Assembly: GCF_028807635.1 (NCBI RefSeq)
Contig: NZ_JARBAX010000002.1
Span: 930,001 to 994,000 of the forward strand
Length of the DNA stretch: 64,000 bases
Direction of reading: 5' to 3'
DNA from: Streptomyces spiramyceticus
GTDB taxonomy: Bacteria; Actinomycetota; Actinomycetes; Streptomycetales; Streptomycetaceae
In this document: in pieces, positions 17,260 to 26,600 of the stretch
Numbering within the stretch: the first letter of the stretch is position 1
How the letters are laid out: every line of letters starts with the position of its first letter
Position numbers and translations under genes: made by a program
The notes under the pieces: generated by a model
Told to the model about the DNA's origin: nothing
The model's input: the letters and a program-made list of their open reading frames with translations, nothing else
The model's database searches: none

Positions 17260-18042
17260 TCAGATGCCCGGCGGCACCCGCGACGGGCGGCCGGAGCCGC
17301 GCGTCAGGCTGTATCCGGCGATGGCCGCGATCGCCCCGAGGACGCCCCCGCCCACCGTCCAGAGCCAGCGGTCCGACCACCGGCTCGACGCCGACTGCGT
17401 CGCCTCGGCCACCTTCGGGTCGGAGATTCCGGCCACCAGCGGTACGGACAGCGCGCCGTCCACCGCGCGGGAACCGCCCGCGTCCTTCGTCGTCGCCCCG
17501 ACCTCCGCGTGCACTGGCAGACCGAGGTCCTCCTGAGGCAGGTCGACGACCGTCAGCCGTACGTAGTAACTCCCGTGCAGCGGATCGTTGGCCCACGGCT
17601 CCGCCCAGGCCCGGACCGTGCGCAGGGTGCAGGACAGGTCGACCGAGGCGGCGTCCTTCGGTGCCGCCTTGGCCTGGCTGCCGTAGACGCAGGCCTGACG
17701 TCGGCGCAGTCCGTCGTAGACGTCGATCCGCCAGGTCGCCGCGCCGTGCCGCGCGGCGGGCTCGGGCAGCTTCACCGTGGCCTTCACGGTGGCGGTACTC
17801 CCCGCGTCGGCCTCGAACACCCAGTACAGGTAGTCACCGGTGGACGCGTCGGCCGTGGCCCGCTGGTCCTGCCGGATCTTCGTCGCCGTACGGAACGTGG
17901 TGCCCGCCTCGGTCGGCGCGGCCTCGGCATCGGTCCGGGTCGGGCTCGGGGTGGGGGAGTCCGCCAGTGCGGCGGGCGCCCCGGCAGCGAAGAGGGCCGC
18001 GGCGGTCAGCAGTACACCCGTGAACACGCGTGTCGTACGCAT
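17260..18042 (-). CDS. Secreted, C-terminally membrane-anchored protein of the VWA operon
   Basis: 260 aa from ATG 18042 (GGAGG 8 bp upstream), overlapping the stop of the VWA gene by one base. A signal peptide (VFTGVLLTAAALFAAGAPAALA) is followed by an exported domain with WRIDVYDGLRRRQACVYG and a YYVRLTVVDLP beta region. The C-terminus has one helix (WLWTVGGGVLGAIAAIAGYSL) and a short basic tail. No catalytic motif. The layout mirrors the VWA protein before it, so the two probably form a cell-surface pair. Function not recognised. Confidence 0.78.
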   Translation of the reverse strand: MRTTRVFTGVLLTAAALFAAGAPAALADSPTPSPTRTDAEAAPTEAGTTFRTATKIRQDQRATADASTGDYLYWVFEADAGSTATVKATVKLPEPAARHGAATWRIDVYDGLRRRQACVYGSQAKAAPKDAASVDLSCTLRTVRAWAEPWANDPLHGSYYVRLTVVDLPQEDLGLPVHAEVGATTKDAGGSRAVDGALSVPLVAGISDPKVAEATQSASSRWSDRWLWTVGGGVLGAIAAIAGYSLTRGSGRPSRVPPGI

Positions 18043-19322
18043 CAGTTGGTCCTCCAGACCGCAAAGCGCCAGCGTGAGATCCAGCCCCACAGCAGACCGG
18101 CGACCAGACCGGTCAGCGCCAGCACGCCGAGCAGCCACCAGCCCCGCCCGAGACCGAACGACGCCACGTCCGACGAGGCGTCAGGTCCGTCCACCAGGTC
18201 GATGGTGAGCTCGACCGGCAGGCCGGGGGTGGTCTTCACCGAGGCGAGAGCGGAGAAGGAGTTGCTGACCTGGAGGCATACGCTCTCCGCGGCCGGCTTG
18301 ACCTCCCCGTCCAAGTCGTCGTCGAGCGGAGCCTTCGGATAGCGCAGTCCGGTCGAGATCACATCCGTACGGCCGTCACCGGCCTCCGAACCGCGCACGA
18401 TCTCCCGCCCGCGCTCGGTGACCGCCCGCAGCAGTACGCCGTAGTCACGGTCGACCGCACGGTCGGCGCCGATGCTGACCGAGGCCCGCAGTTCCTGCCC
18501 GGGCAGGACGTCGACCCGGTACCAGCGGTGCTCGGAGAACTTCTCGCGGTCGGCGTAGAGGCCCGCCTTGAGCAGCGGCGCGCCCGCGCACGCGGCCGCG
18601 CCCTCGGTCGCCACCGGATTGACGACGGGTTCGGCGGCGCGGTCCACCAACTGGCTGACGCGCTCGGACAGTTCGTCCTTGTGCTGCACGGCGGTGTACG
18701 TACCGCCGGTGGCCTCCGCGATGCAGGTCAGCTGCTGGCGGATCTTCGCGTTCGGGACCAGCCCGAGCGTGTCCACGACCAGCTGCGTGCCCTTCGCGGC
18801 GATCTCGCGCGCGACCTCGCACGGGTCGAGCGGGCCGCAGGTGTCCTCGCCGTCCGTGATGAGCACGATCCGGCGGGAGCCGCCGCCCTCCAGATCGTCG
18901 GCCGCCCCGAGGAGGGCGGGCCCGATCGGCGTCCAGCCGGTGGGCGCGAGCGTCGCGACGGCGGTCTTCGCCTCGGTCCTGTCCAACGGGCCGACCGGAT
19001 ACAGCTGCTTGGTGTCCTTGCAGCCGGTCTTCCTGTCGTCACCCGGATAGTTGGCGCCGAGCGTGCGTATGCCGAGCTGCACTTCGGCGGGAACCGCGTC
19101 GAGCACCTCGTTGAACGCCTGCTTGGCGGCAGCCATCCGGGACTGGCCGTCGATGTCCTTGGCCCGCATCGAACCGCTGACGTCGAGCACCAGCTCGACC
19201 TTGGGGGACTCTTGTGCGCCCGGTTCGTCGGCGGCAGTGGCTGTGCCGGCCGGGACGAGCCCGGCGGACAGGGCGACGAGCAGGCCGAATGCCCCGGCCG
19301 CCAGCCGTTTTCTTGTGATCAT
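18042..19322 (-). CDS. Membrane-anchored VWA-domain protein
   Basis: 426 aa. Signal peptide, then a von Willebrand A domain beginning VELVLDVSGSM (MIDAS DxSxS near residue 48), TGWTPIGPALLGAADDL and IVLITDGEDTCGPLDPC, followed by a C-terminal half with beta-rich character and a terminal helix (WWLLGVLALTGLVAGLLWGWIS). Conserved in Streptomyces as a surface protein with a downstream secreted partner. A TAAGAT -10-like hexamer lies 6 bp before the ATG, so the transcript may be leaderless. Likely a metal-dependent adhesion or scaffold protein; the ligand is unknown. Confidence 0.85.
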   Translation of the reverse strand: MITRKRLAAGAFGLLVALSAGLVPAGTATAADEPGAQESPKVELVLDVSGSMRAKDIDGQSRMAAAKQAFNEVLDAVPAEVQLGIRTLGANYPGDDRKTGCKDTKQLYPVGPLDRTEAKTAVATLAPTGWTPIGPALLGAADDLEGGGSRRIVLITDGEDTCGPLDPCEVAREIAAKGTQLVVDTLGLVPNAKIRQQLTCIAEATGGTYTAVQHKDELSERVSQLVDRAAEPVVNPVATEGAAACAGAPLLKAGLYADREKFSEHRWYRVDVLPGQELRASVSIGADRAVDRDYGVLLRAVTERGREIVRGSEAGDGRTDVISTGLRYPKAPLDDDLDGEVKPAAESVCLQVSNSFSALASVKTTPGLPVELTIDLVDGPDASSDVASFGLGRGWWLLGVLALTGLVAGLLWGWISRWRFAVWRTN

Positions 19323-19468
19323 CGCCGGATCTTATTGAAGTTCGTCTCCCGCTCCCAAACCCCGGTGGCCGGGGGCCTTCGGACAACTCCCCAGCTCGCC
19401 GGATTCGGACTGCGCCTCGCGACAGCCGACTGACCGGCAGAGGACCGGACCGGCAGCAGACTGTGCTG

Positions 19469-19891
19469 TCAGAGCGCGTGCCCCGTCGTGGCGTCCACGT
19501 GCGCCGGTACGGGGTCGTGGCGGTCGCCCACGGTGGAGGTGCCCGACGGCTCGAACAGCAGCAGCGAGGCGCCGTCCGCCGAGGACGGCTTGTGCCAGGT
19601 GCCGCGCGGGACGACGTACACCGAACCGGTGGGGAGGACGACGGACCGCTCGGCGCCGTCCTCCCGCCCGTCCGCCCGCAGGGCGATGGTCAGTTCGCCG
19701 TCCAGGACCTGGAAGAACTCGTCGGTGTCCTCGTGGACGTGCCAGACGTGCTCGCCCGCGACCTTGGCGACGCGTACGTCGTAGTCGTTGACGCGCGTCA
19801 CGATGCGCGGGCTCCACAGTGCGTCGAAGGAATCCAAAGCGTGGGCGAGTGAGGTCGGTTCGTTCTGCTTGCTCAGTTCGTACGTCGTCAT
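19469..19891 (-). CDS. Small cupin-domain protein
   Basis: 140 aa from ATG 19891. Single cupin fold: GEHVWHVHEDTDEFFQVLDGELTIAL supplies the metal-binding His/Glu set and GSVYVVPRGTWHKP the second motif. The longer frame up to 20053 would run antisense through the GlxA-type gene and is not used. Divergently arranged with the GlxA-like regulator with only 52 bp between start codons, so it is a probable regulatory target. Reaction unknown. Confidence 0.82.
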   Translation of the reverse strand: MTTYELSKQNEPTSLAHALDSFDALWSPRIVTRVNDYDVRVAKVAGEHVWHVHEDTDEFFQVLDGELTIALRADGREDGAERSVVLPTGSVYVVPRGTWHKPSSADGASLLLFEPSGTSTVGDRHDPVPAHVDATTGHAL

Positions 19892-19943
19892 GTCCTCATC
19901 GTCGTCCCTGGCCCGGGGCAGTCGTGAGTGATAGGAATCGCAC

Positions 19944-20984
19944 ATGACGCAAGGATCCTCGCACGCGCTCCATCGGGTCGTCGTCATCGTCGACGAGAAC
20001 TCGAACCCCTTCGAGCTCAGCTGCGCCACCGAAGTGTTCGGACTGCGGCGCACATCCGAACTCGGCCGTGAGCTCTACGACTTCACGCTGTGCGCCCCGG
20101 AGCCCCGCACGCTGATGAGGGACGGGCTCTTCACACTCAGCGGGGTCGCCGGACTGGAGGCGGCCGACACCGCGGACACGCTGATCGTGCCCAACCGGCC
20201 GGACACCCACGTGCCGCGCCGCCCGGCGGTGCTGGACGCCGTACGGCGGGCGCACGCACGAGGTGCGCGGCTGGTGGGCTTCTGCAGCGGCGCCTTCACC
20301 CTTGCCGAGGCGGGCGTGCTCGACGGGCGCCGAGCCACCGCGCACTGGCGGTGGGCGGACTCCTTCCGGGCGCGTTTCCCCGCTGTGCGGCTCGAACCGG
20401 ACGTGCTGTTCGTGGACGACGGCGACATCCTCACCGCGGCGGGCAGTGCCGCCGCCCTCGACCTCGGGCTGCACCTGGTCCGCCGCGACCACGGCGCGGA
20501 GGCCGCCGCGGCCGTGAGCCGCCGCCTGGTCTTCGCCGTCCACCGCGACGGCGGCCAGCGCCAGTTCATCGAGCAACCGCTGCCCGCCGCCCGCGACACC
20601 TCCCTCGGCCCGCTGCTCGACTGGGCCAGAGAACGGCTCGGTACGCCGCTGACCGTGACCGGCATGGCCGCGCAGGCCGCGGTCAGCCCGGCCACGCTGC
20701 ACCGCCGCTTCCGCGCACAGCTGGGCACCACACCGCTGGCCTGGCTCACCGCGGAGCGCGTCGTACTGGCCTGCCGCCTGATGGAGCGCGGCGAGCCCGC
20801 CATCGAATCGGTGGCGCGTGCGAGCGGCCTCGGTACGGCCGCGAACCTCCGCGCCCAGTTCCGTCGCCGTACGGGGCTCACCCCGAGCGCGTACCGCGAG
20901 CGGTTCGGCCCCAGTGCCCCCAGTGCCCCCAGTGCCCCCAGTGAACCCAGCGAAGCCGACGAACGCAGCGCCTCCCGTGCCTGA
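19944..20984 (+). CDS. GlxA/FtrA-type transcriptional regulator (DJ-1 + AraC HTH)
   Basis: 346 aa. The N-terminal DJ-1/PfpI-like domain has the nucleophile-elbow sequence GFCSGAFTLAEAGVLDGRRATAHW, and the C-terminal AraC double helix-turn-helix runs from VTGMAAQAAVSPATLHRRFRAQLGTTPLAWL to RRRTGLTPSAYRERF. Such proteins sense small amine or aldehyde metabolites. The C-terminal tail is a short Ser-Ala-Pro repeat coded by tandem 9-bp DNA repeats. Divergent from the cupin gene. Confidence 0.92.
   Translation: MTQGSSHALHRVVVIVDENSNPFELSCATEVFGLRRTSELGRELYDFTLCAPEPRTLMRDGLFTLSGVAGLEAADTADTLIVPNRPDTHVPRRPAVLDAVRRAHARGARLVGFCSGAFTLAEAGVLDGRRATAHWRWADSFRARFPAVRLEPDVLFVDDGDILTAAGSAAALDLGLHLVRRDHGAEAAAAVSRRLVFAVHRDGGQRQFIEQPLPAARDTSLGPLLDWARERLGTPLTVTGMAAQAAVSPATLHRRFRAQLGTTPLAWLTAERVVLACRLMERGEPAIESVARASGLGTAANLRAQFRRRTGLTPSAYRERFGPSAPSAPSAPSEPSEADERSASRA
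20911..20943 (+). repeat. 9-bp coding tandem repeat in the GlxA-like tail
   Basis: Three near-perfect copies of AGTGCCCCC, then a diverged AGTGAACCC, encoding SAPSAPSAPSEPS after the AraC domain. Copy number could vary between strains without shifting the frame. Confidence 0.75.
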
Positions 20985-21081
20985 CCCGGCCAGAATTCAC
21001 CGTCTCGCAATACATTCCAGGATGCGGACGATTCCCCATGTGACCTGGACAAACGCCCTCGCGCACTGCAACTCTCCCGCC

Positions 21082-21975
21082 ATGCGCCCTGCCAGCCTGC
21101 CCCGCCGCCGCCCGACCAAGGCCGCCGCCCTCGCACTCGCCGTCACGGCCGTCGCCGCCGTTGCCGCCGCGGGCTGCGCCCCGCAACCCGGGACTTCGGA
21201 CGCCGCACCCGACGCCAAGGCGAGCTGCGCGCCTGGCAAACTGGCCACCGAAGTCCCCGGCAAGCTGACCATCGGGACCGACAAGCCCGCGTACGCACCG
21301 TGGTTCCAGGACGACGACCCGGCCAACGGCAAGGGCTTCGAGTCGGCCGTCGCGCACGCCGTCGCGAAGAAACTCGGCTACGGCAAGGACCAAGTGGTCT
21401 GGCAGACCGTGCCGTTCAACACCGCCTTCGCGCCCGGCGAGAAGAAGTTCGACTTCGACCTCAACCAGATCTCCATCAGCGAACGGCGCAAGAAGGCCGT
21501 TGCCTTCTCCTCCGGCTATTACGACGTCCGGCAGGCCGTCATCGCTCTGAAGTCCTCCAAGGCGGCGAAGGTCACAAGCCTCGCAGGCCTGAAGGACGTC
21601 AAGCTGGGCGCCCAGGTCGGCTCCACCAGCCTCGATGTCGTCAACGACGTCATCAGGCCGAAGCAGCAGGCCGCCGTCTTCCAGAAGAACGACTTCGCCA
21701 AGACCGCCCTGAAGAACGGCCAGGTCGCAGCGATCGTCCTCGACCTCCCCACGGCCTTCTACATCACCTCGGCCGAGGTCCCCGAGGCAAAGATCGTCGG
21801 CCAGCTGGAGAACACAGGTGGCGCCGCCGAACAGTTCGGCCTCGTACTCGACAAGGACAGCAGGCTCACGTCCTGCGTGACCGGCGCCGTCGACGCCCTG
21901 CGCGCGGACGGCACACTCGCGGCGCTGGAGAAGCGCTGGCTGTCCGATGCGGCGGACGCCCCGGTGCTCAAGTGA
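21082..21975 (+). CDS. Amino-acid ABC transporter substrate-binding lipoprotein
   Basis: 297 aa. Signal with a lipobox (VAAAGC; Cys about 33) and a periplasmic-binding-protein type 2 domain of the GlnH family: GKLTIGTDKPAYAPWF, GFESAVAHAVAKKLGY, FDFDLNQISISERRKKAVAFSSGYYDVRQAV. First gene of a three-gene transporter operon; its stop overlaps the permease GTG. The ATG at 21082 has no clear Shine-Dalgarno sequence, and an in-frame ATG at 21022 is possible. Ligand likely a polar or cyclic amino acid. Confidence 0.9.
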   Translation: MRPASLPRRRPTKAAALALAVTAVAAVAAAGCAPQPGTSDAAPDAKASCAPGKLATEVPGKLTIGTDKPAYAPWFQDDDPANGKGFESAVAHAVAKKLGYGKDQVVWQTVPFNTAFAPGEKKFDFDLNQISISERRKKAVAFSSGYYDVRQAVIALKSSKAAKVTSLAGLKDVKLGAQVGSTSLDVVNDVIRPKQQAAVFQKNDFAKTALKNGQVAAIVLDLPTAFYITSAEVPEAKIVGQLENTGGAAEQFGLVLDKDSRLTSCVTGAVDALRADGTLAALEKRWLSDAADAPVLK

Positions 21976-22853
21976 CCATCGAGAAGACCGTGACGGAGGC
22001 GGAGGACGAGTACGTCCCGTCCGCGCGGCGCATCGAGCGCGAGCGCCACAAGCGCGTCCGTACCCGCCGCGCCACCGCGATCGCCGCCCTCAGCACTCTC
22101 GTCACGGCCACCGTTCTCTTCCTCGTCGTCACCAACTCCCCGGGCTGGCCGCGCACCCGCGAGACCTTCTTCAGCGCCGAGTACGCCCGCGAGGCCCTGC
22201 CCAAGGTCATCGACGGCCTCTGGCTCAACCTCCGGCTGCTCGTGGTCTGCGGCGCGGCCGTCCTGGTCCTCGGTCTGCTGCTCGCCGTCGCCCGCACCCT
22301 GCGCGGCCCGGTCTTCTTCCCGCTGCGCGCGCTGGCGGCGGCGTACACCGACTTCTTCCGCGGACTGCCGCTGATCATCTGCCTGTTGCTGGTCGTCTTC
22401 GGCGTCCCGGCCCTGCGCCTGACCGGTGTCACCACCGACCCGGTGCTGCTCGGCGGGGCCGCACTGACGCTGACCTATTCGGCGTACGTCGCCGAGGTCT
22501 TCAGGGCCGGCATCGAATCCGTCCACCCCTCGCAGCGCGCGGCGGCCCGCTCGCTCGGCCTCTCCAGCGGCCAGGCGCTGCGCTTCGTGGTGCTTCCGCA
22601 GGCCGTGCGCCGTGTGGTGCCGCCGCTCCTCAACGACCTGGTCTCGCTCCAGAAGGACACCGGCCTCGTGTCGATCGCGGGCGCTGTCGACGCGGTGTAC
22701 GCGGCGCAGATCATCGCCAGCAAGGACTTCAACTACACGCCGTACGTCGTCGCCGGCCTCGTCTTCGTCGCGCTGACCATCCCGATGACGCGCTTCACGG
22801 ACTGGGTCACGGCCCGGATGGACCGGCAGCGAGCCCAGGGAGGCACGACATGA
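21972..22853 (+). CDS. Amino-acid ABC transporter permease
   Basis: 293 aa from a GTG overlapping the upstream stop (GTGA). About five membrane helices with the HisM/GlnP signature and the EAA loop SVHPSQRAAARSLGLSSGQALRFVVLPQAVR. One polypeptide, so presumably a homodimer. The cytoplasmic N-terminus is longer than usual and rich in charged residues (RRIERERHKRVRTRR). Its stop overlaps the ATPase ATG. Confidence 0.92.
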   Translation: MTIEKTVTEAEDEYVPSARRIERERHKRVRTRRATAIAALSTLVTATVLFLVVTNSPGWPRTRETFFSAEYAREALPKVIDGLWLNLRLLVVCGAAVLVLGLLLAVARTLRGPVFFPLRALAAAYTDFFRGLPLIICLLLVVFGVPALRLTGVTTDPVLLGGAALTLTYSAYVAEVFRAGIESVHPSQRAAARSLGLSSGQALRFVVLPQAVRRVVPPLLNDLVSLQKDTGLVSIAGAVDAVYAAQIIASKDFNYTPYVVAGLVFVALTIPMTRFTDWVTARMDRQRAQGGTT

Positions 22854-23614
22854 CGCCCGCCAGTACGCCGCCCGTCCTGCGGTTGGAGAACGTACGCAAG
22901 ACCTTCGGCCGGGACTCGGTCGTCCTGCGCGACGTGAACCTCGACGTCGCCCCGCACACCGTGACCGCCCTCATCGGCGCATCGGGCTCCGGCAAGTCGA
23001 CGCTCCTGCGCTGCGCGAACCTCCTGGAGGAGATCGACGACGGCGCGATCTTCCTCGACGGGGAGGACATCACCGACCCGCGGGCGGACGCGGATGCCGT
23101 ACGCCGCCGGATCGGCGTCGTATTCCAGGCGTACAACCTCTTCCCGCACATGACGGTGCTCGACAACATCACCCTCGCGCCGAGACGCGTACACGGCACG
23201 TCGCGCACGGAAGCGGAGGCACAGGCCCGCGAACTCCTCGACCGGCTGGGCCTCGGCGACAAGGCGAGCGCCTACCCCGACCGGCTCAGCGGCGGCCAGC
23301 AGCAGCGCGTCGCGATCGCCCGCGCCCTTGCGGTACGCCCGCGCCTGCTGCTGCTCGACGAGATCACGGCGGCGCTCGACCCGGAACTGGTGGGCGAGGT
23401 GCTCAGCGTCGTACGCGACCTCAAGGGCGACGGCATGACGATGGTCATCGCCACCCACGAGATGGGCTTCGCGCGCGAAGTCGCCGACCAGGTGTGCTTC
23501 CTGGACGGGGGAGTGGTGCTGGAGCGCGGAAGCGCAGGGCAGATCTTCGGCGATCCGCAGGAGGAGCGGACGCAGCGCTTTCTGCGGCGGATTGTGGAAG
23601 CCGGACGTCTCTGA
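22850..23614 (+). CDS. Amino-acid ABC transporter ATPase
   Basis: 254 aa GlnQ/HisP-type ATPase. Walker A GASGSGKST, Q-loop VVFQAYNLFPHMTVLDN, signature LSGGQQQRVAIARAL, Walker B LLLLDEITAALDPE and a switch His in ATHEMGFA. Note Ile in place of the usual Pro/Thr after DE (DEITAALDP). ATGA overlap with the permease. The NACHT gene starts 25 bp after its stop on the same strand, so read-through is possible. Confidence 0.95.
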   Translation: MTPASTPPVLRLENVRKTFGRDSVVLRDVNLDVAPHTVTALIGASGSGKSTLLRCANLLEEIDDGAIFLDGEDITDPRADADAVRRRIGVVFQAYNLFPHMTVLDNITLAPRRVHGTSRTEAEAQARELLDRLGLGDKASAYPDRLSGGQQQRVAIARALAVRPRLLLLDEITAALDPELVGEVLSVVRDLKGDGMTMVIATHEMGFAREVADQVCFLDGGVVLERGSAGQIFGDPQEERTQRFLRRIVEAGRL

Positions 23615-23639
23615 CCGCTTCTGGTGATAGACCGGAACG

Positions 23640-26600
23640 GTGCGGGGGCGACGACTTCTCAGTTACAGCGACGCGGTGGCGATTCTCGGCGGCGACAGCG
23701 CGGCACTGGCGGCAGCCGACCAGGCGCTGGGCGGAGTGCTGTCGATGGCGACGGGCGGCGTCAGCGATGCGGTGCTCAACGTCTTCGACGCGCAGGGACG
23801 GGTGCTGCGGCTCGGGCGTGATCTGACGGCTGGGTTACGGGAGCGGCTGGGGTCGGCCGAGCGTGCGGAGCGTACGGAACGGATCGCTGCGGCGCATGCG
23901 GTGATCGTGATCACGGCGTATTTTGAGGCTCTGGGTGAGGCGGAACTGCCCTTTGAGCTGGCCGAGTTGCGGCTTACGCGGCGCGAGCAGATCGGCTTGG
24001 CCGGAGGGTCGGATGCGGCGCAGTCTTTCATTCACGCTCTCGTCGCCGCGGGCGCTCCGCAGCCCGCCCCGCATGCGCCTTACGAGCTGATCTGCGTCCA
24101 GTTGAAACACTGGTACCGGGAGCTCTCGTATCGTCTGATGCAATTTGCCAGCGGGCTGGCCGTCTGGGACCGACTGGACGAGACGGAGCGGGACGCGACC
24201 GTGGAAGCGCTGGGTCGTCGGCTGGTTGAGGCAGCAATCCGGCGCTACGAGGAGCTGTACGCCCAACTGGCCCTGGAAGTCCCCGAATTCGGCTTCTGGT
24301 CCGGCCAGATCGAGCACCAGGCAACCCGCGCCGGCATCCGCCAGGCCCTCACCGGCATCGAGACCGCACTGGCGGGTCTGACCCCGGTACGCCCGTTCAC
24401 CTACGCCGCCGCCTCCCTCGCCACCGGCTACCGTGCGGCCCTGCCCCGCCCCATCCTGGCCGAGGGCGACGCACCGACCGGCGTCTGCCTGCCCACCCTC
24501 GGCGAGGGCTACGTCGACCCCGACTTCCGGGTCCGGGCCGTGGTCGAAGGCCCCCACGGGCCCGCCGAAGAGGAGTGGTGGGAGACCGCGCCCGTACGGT
24601 CCGACCTCACCGAGTACCTCGCGGGTGCCCTTACCTCCATCGCATCCACCACCGCACCCCTCGTCGTCCTCGGCCAGCCCGGCGCGGGGAAGTCCGTACT
24701 GACCAAGATCCTCGCGGCCCGGCTGCCCGAGGCGGGCTTCCTGCCCGTACGGATCGTCCTGCGCGAAGTGCCCGCCGACGACGACGTACAGGACCAGATC
24801 GAACACGCCGTACGGGCCGCGACCGGCGAGCGGGCGTCGTGGCCGGATCTGATCCGGGCGGCCGAAGGAGCCGTACCTGTCCTGCTCTTCGACGGCTTCG
24901 ACGAGCTGCTCCAGGCCACCGGCGTCAGCCAGTCCGACTACCTGGTGCGGGTGGCGCGCTTCCAACAGCGTGAGGCGGACCAGGGGAGGCCGGTGCTGGC
25001 CGTCGTCACCAGTCGCACCGCCGTCGCCGACCGCGCGCGCTATCCGGAAGGCGCCGTGGCGCTGCGCCTCGAACCCTTCAGGGAGCAGCAGGTCGAGCGC
25101 TGGCTCGACCTGTGGAACCGCCTCAACGAGCCGTACCTCACCGCGAACGGCCTGCGCCCCCTGCCCGCCGCCGTCGCGGCCCGGCATCAGGCCCTCGCCT
25201 CCCAGCCGCTGCTCCTTCTGATGCTCGCCCTGTACGACGCCACAGGCAACGCCCTCCAATGCGGCGCGGAGGACGAGCCGTTGGGAGAGGCCGAGCTGTA
25301 CGAGGAGCTGCTGGCGTCCTTCGCCGTGCGTGAGGTGGGCAAGTCCGCCACGGCACTGACAAAACACCAGCTGGCTCACCGGGTCGAGCAGGAGCTCCAG
25401 CGGCTGTCCCTGATCTCCTTCGGCATGCTCAACCGGCACCGGCAGTGGATCACCACCACCGAGCTGGAGCAGGACCTGACCGCGCTGCTCGGCCGCCCGG
25501 ACTCAGCTCAGGCAGGTTTCCGCGCGCCGCTCGACCAGGCCGAGATCGCGCTCGGCCGGTTCTTCTTTGTCCAGCGGGCGCAGGCGCTCCGCGACGACCA
25601 GCGACTGGCGACGTACGAATTCCTGCACGCCACCTTCGGCGAGTACCTCGCCGCCCGTCTTGCCGTACAGCTCCTCCACGCGCTGCTCGACCAGCGCCCG
25701 GCGCTCTCCCTCGGCCGGGCGGGCGTTGACGACGACCTGCTGTACGTCCTGCTGTCCTACGCGCCACTCTCCTCCCGCCAGATGCTCCGCTTCGTCGGCG
25801 CCCGCATCGGCCGCATCGCGCCGGAGGACCGGGAGCGGCTCGGTGAGCTCCTCGTCACGGTGATGGCCGACCACCGCAACCGCACCGAGCACCGCTTCGC
25901 CGAATACCGGCCGACGGTCCGGGCGACGTCCTCGCGCCACGGCCTGTACGGCGCGAACCTCATGATGCTGACGGTCTTGGTCAGGGACGGAGTCAAGGCG
26001 AGCGAAGTGTTCCCCGGCGACGTCAATCCGGCGGGGACCTGGCACCGCTATGTACTGCTGTGGCGTTCGGCCTTCACCGAACCGGAGTGGACGGACTTCG
26101 CGATCGCCCTCGACCTCCGCCATATCTGGAGCGACGACCGGCGGGACTTGGCCATCCTGCCGTCGGATGACACTCTCGTCCACGAACCGGTCGACACCTA
26201 CTGGCTGTACGGCCGTCCTCCCGGCCACGGGGACCGCACCAGCAGTATCTGCTGGTCCCGCCCCTACCCGGACCAGATCCGGCACAAGATGGCGGTGTCC
26301 GGAGGGACGAACGACGCCGTCGTCCTCCACGCCGTCGACCCCGTATTCCGCCGGCTGGGGTCCGCCGTCACCACCTTCGTCGGCACGCCGGATGGCACTG
26401 CCACCTCGGTCGCCCACAGCTTGACGGACCTGTGGCTGGCGAGCCACCTCGGTGCCCCGGACGGCGAACTGGCCGTCCTGTACGAGCGCTGCGGCACGTT
26501 CCTGGAACCATCCTCCGGTCTCGATTTCGACACCCGACGCGGCGCGATCCAGCTCGTCCTGGGGCAACTGGCCAACGACGCGGCCCGCCTCCCGGCCTCT

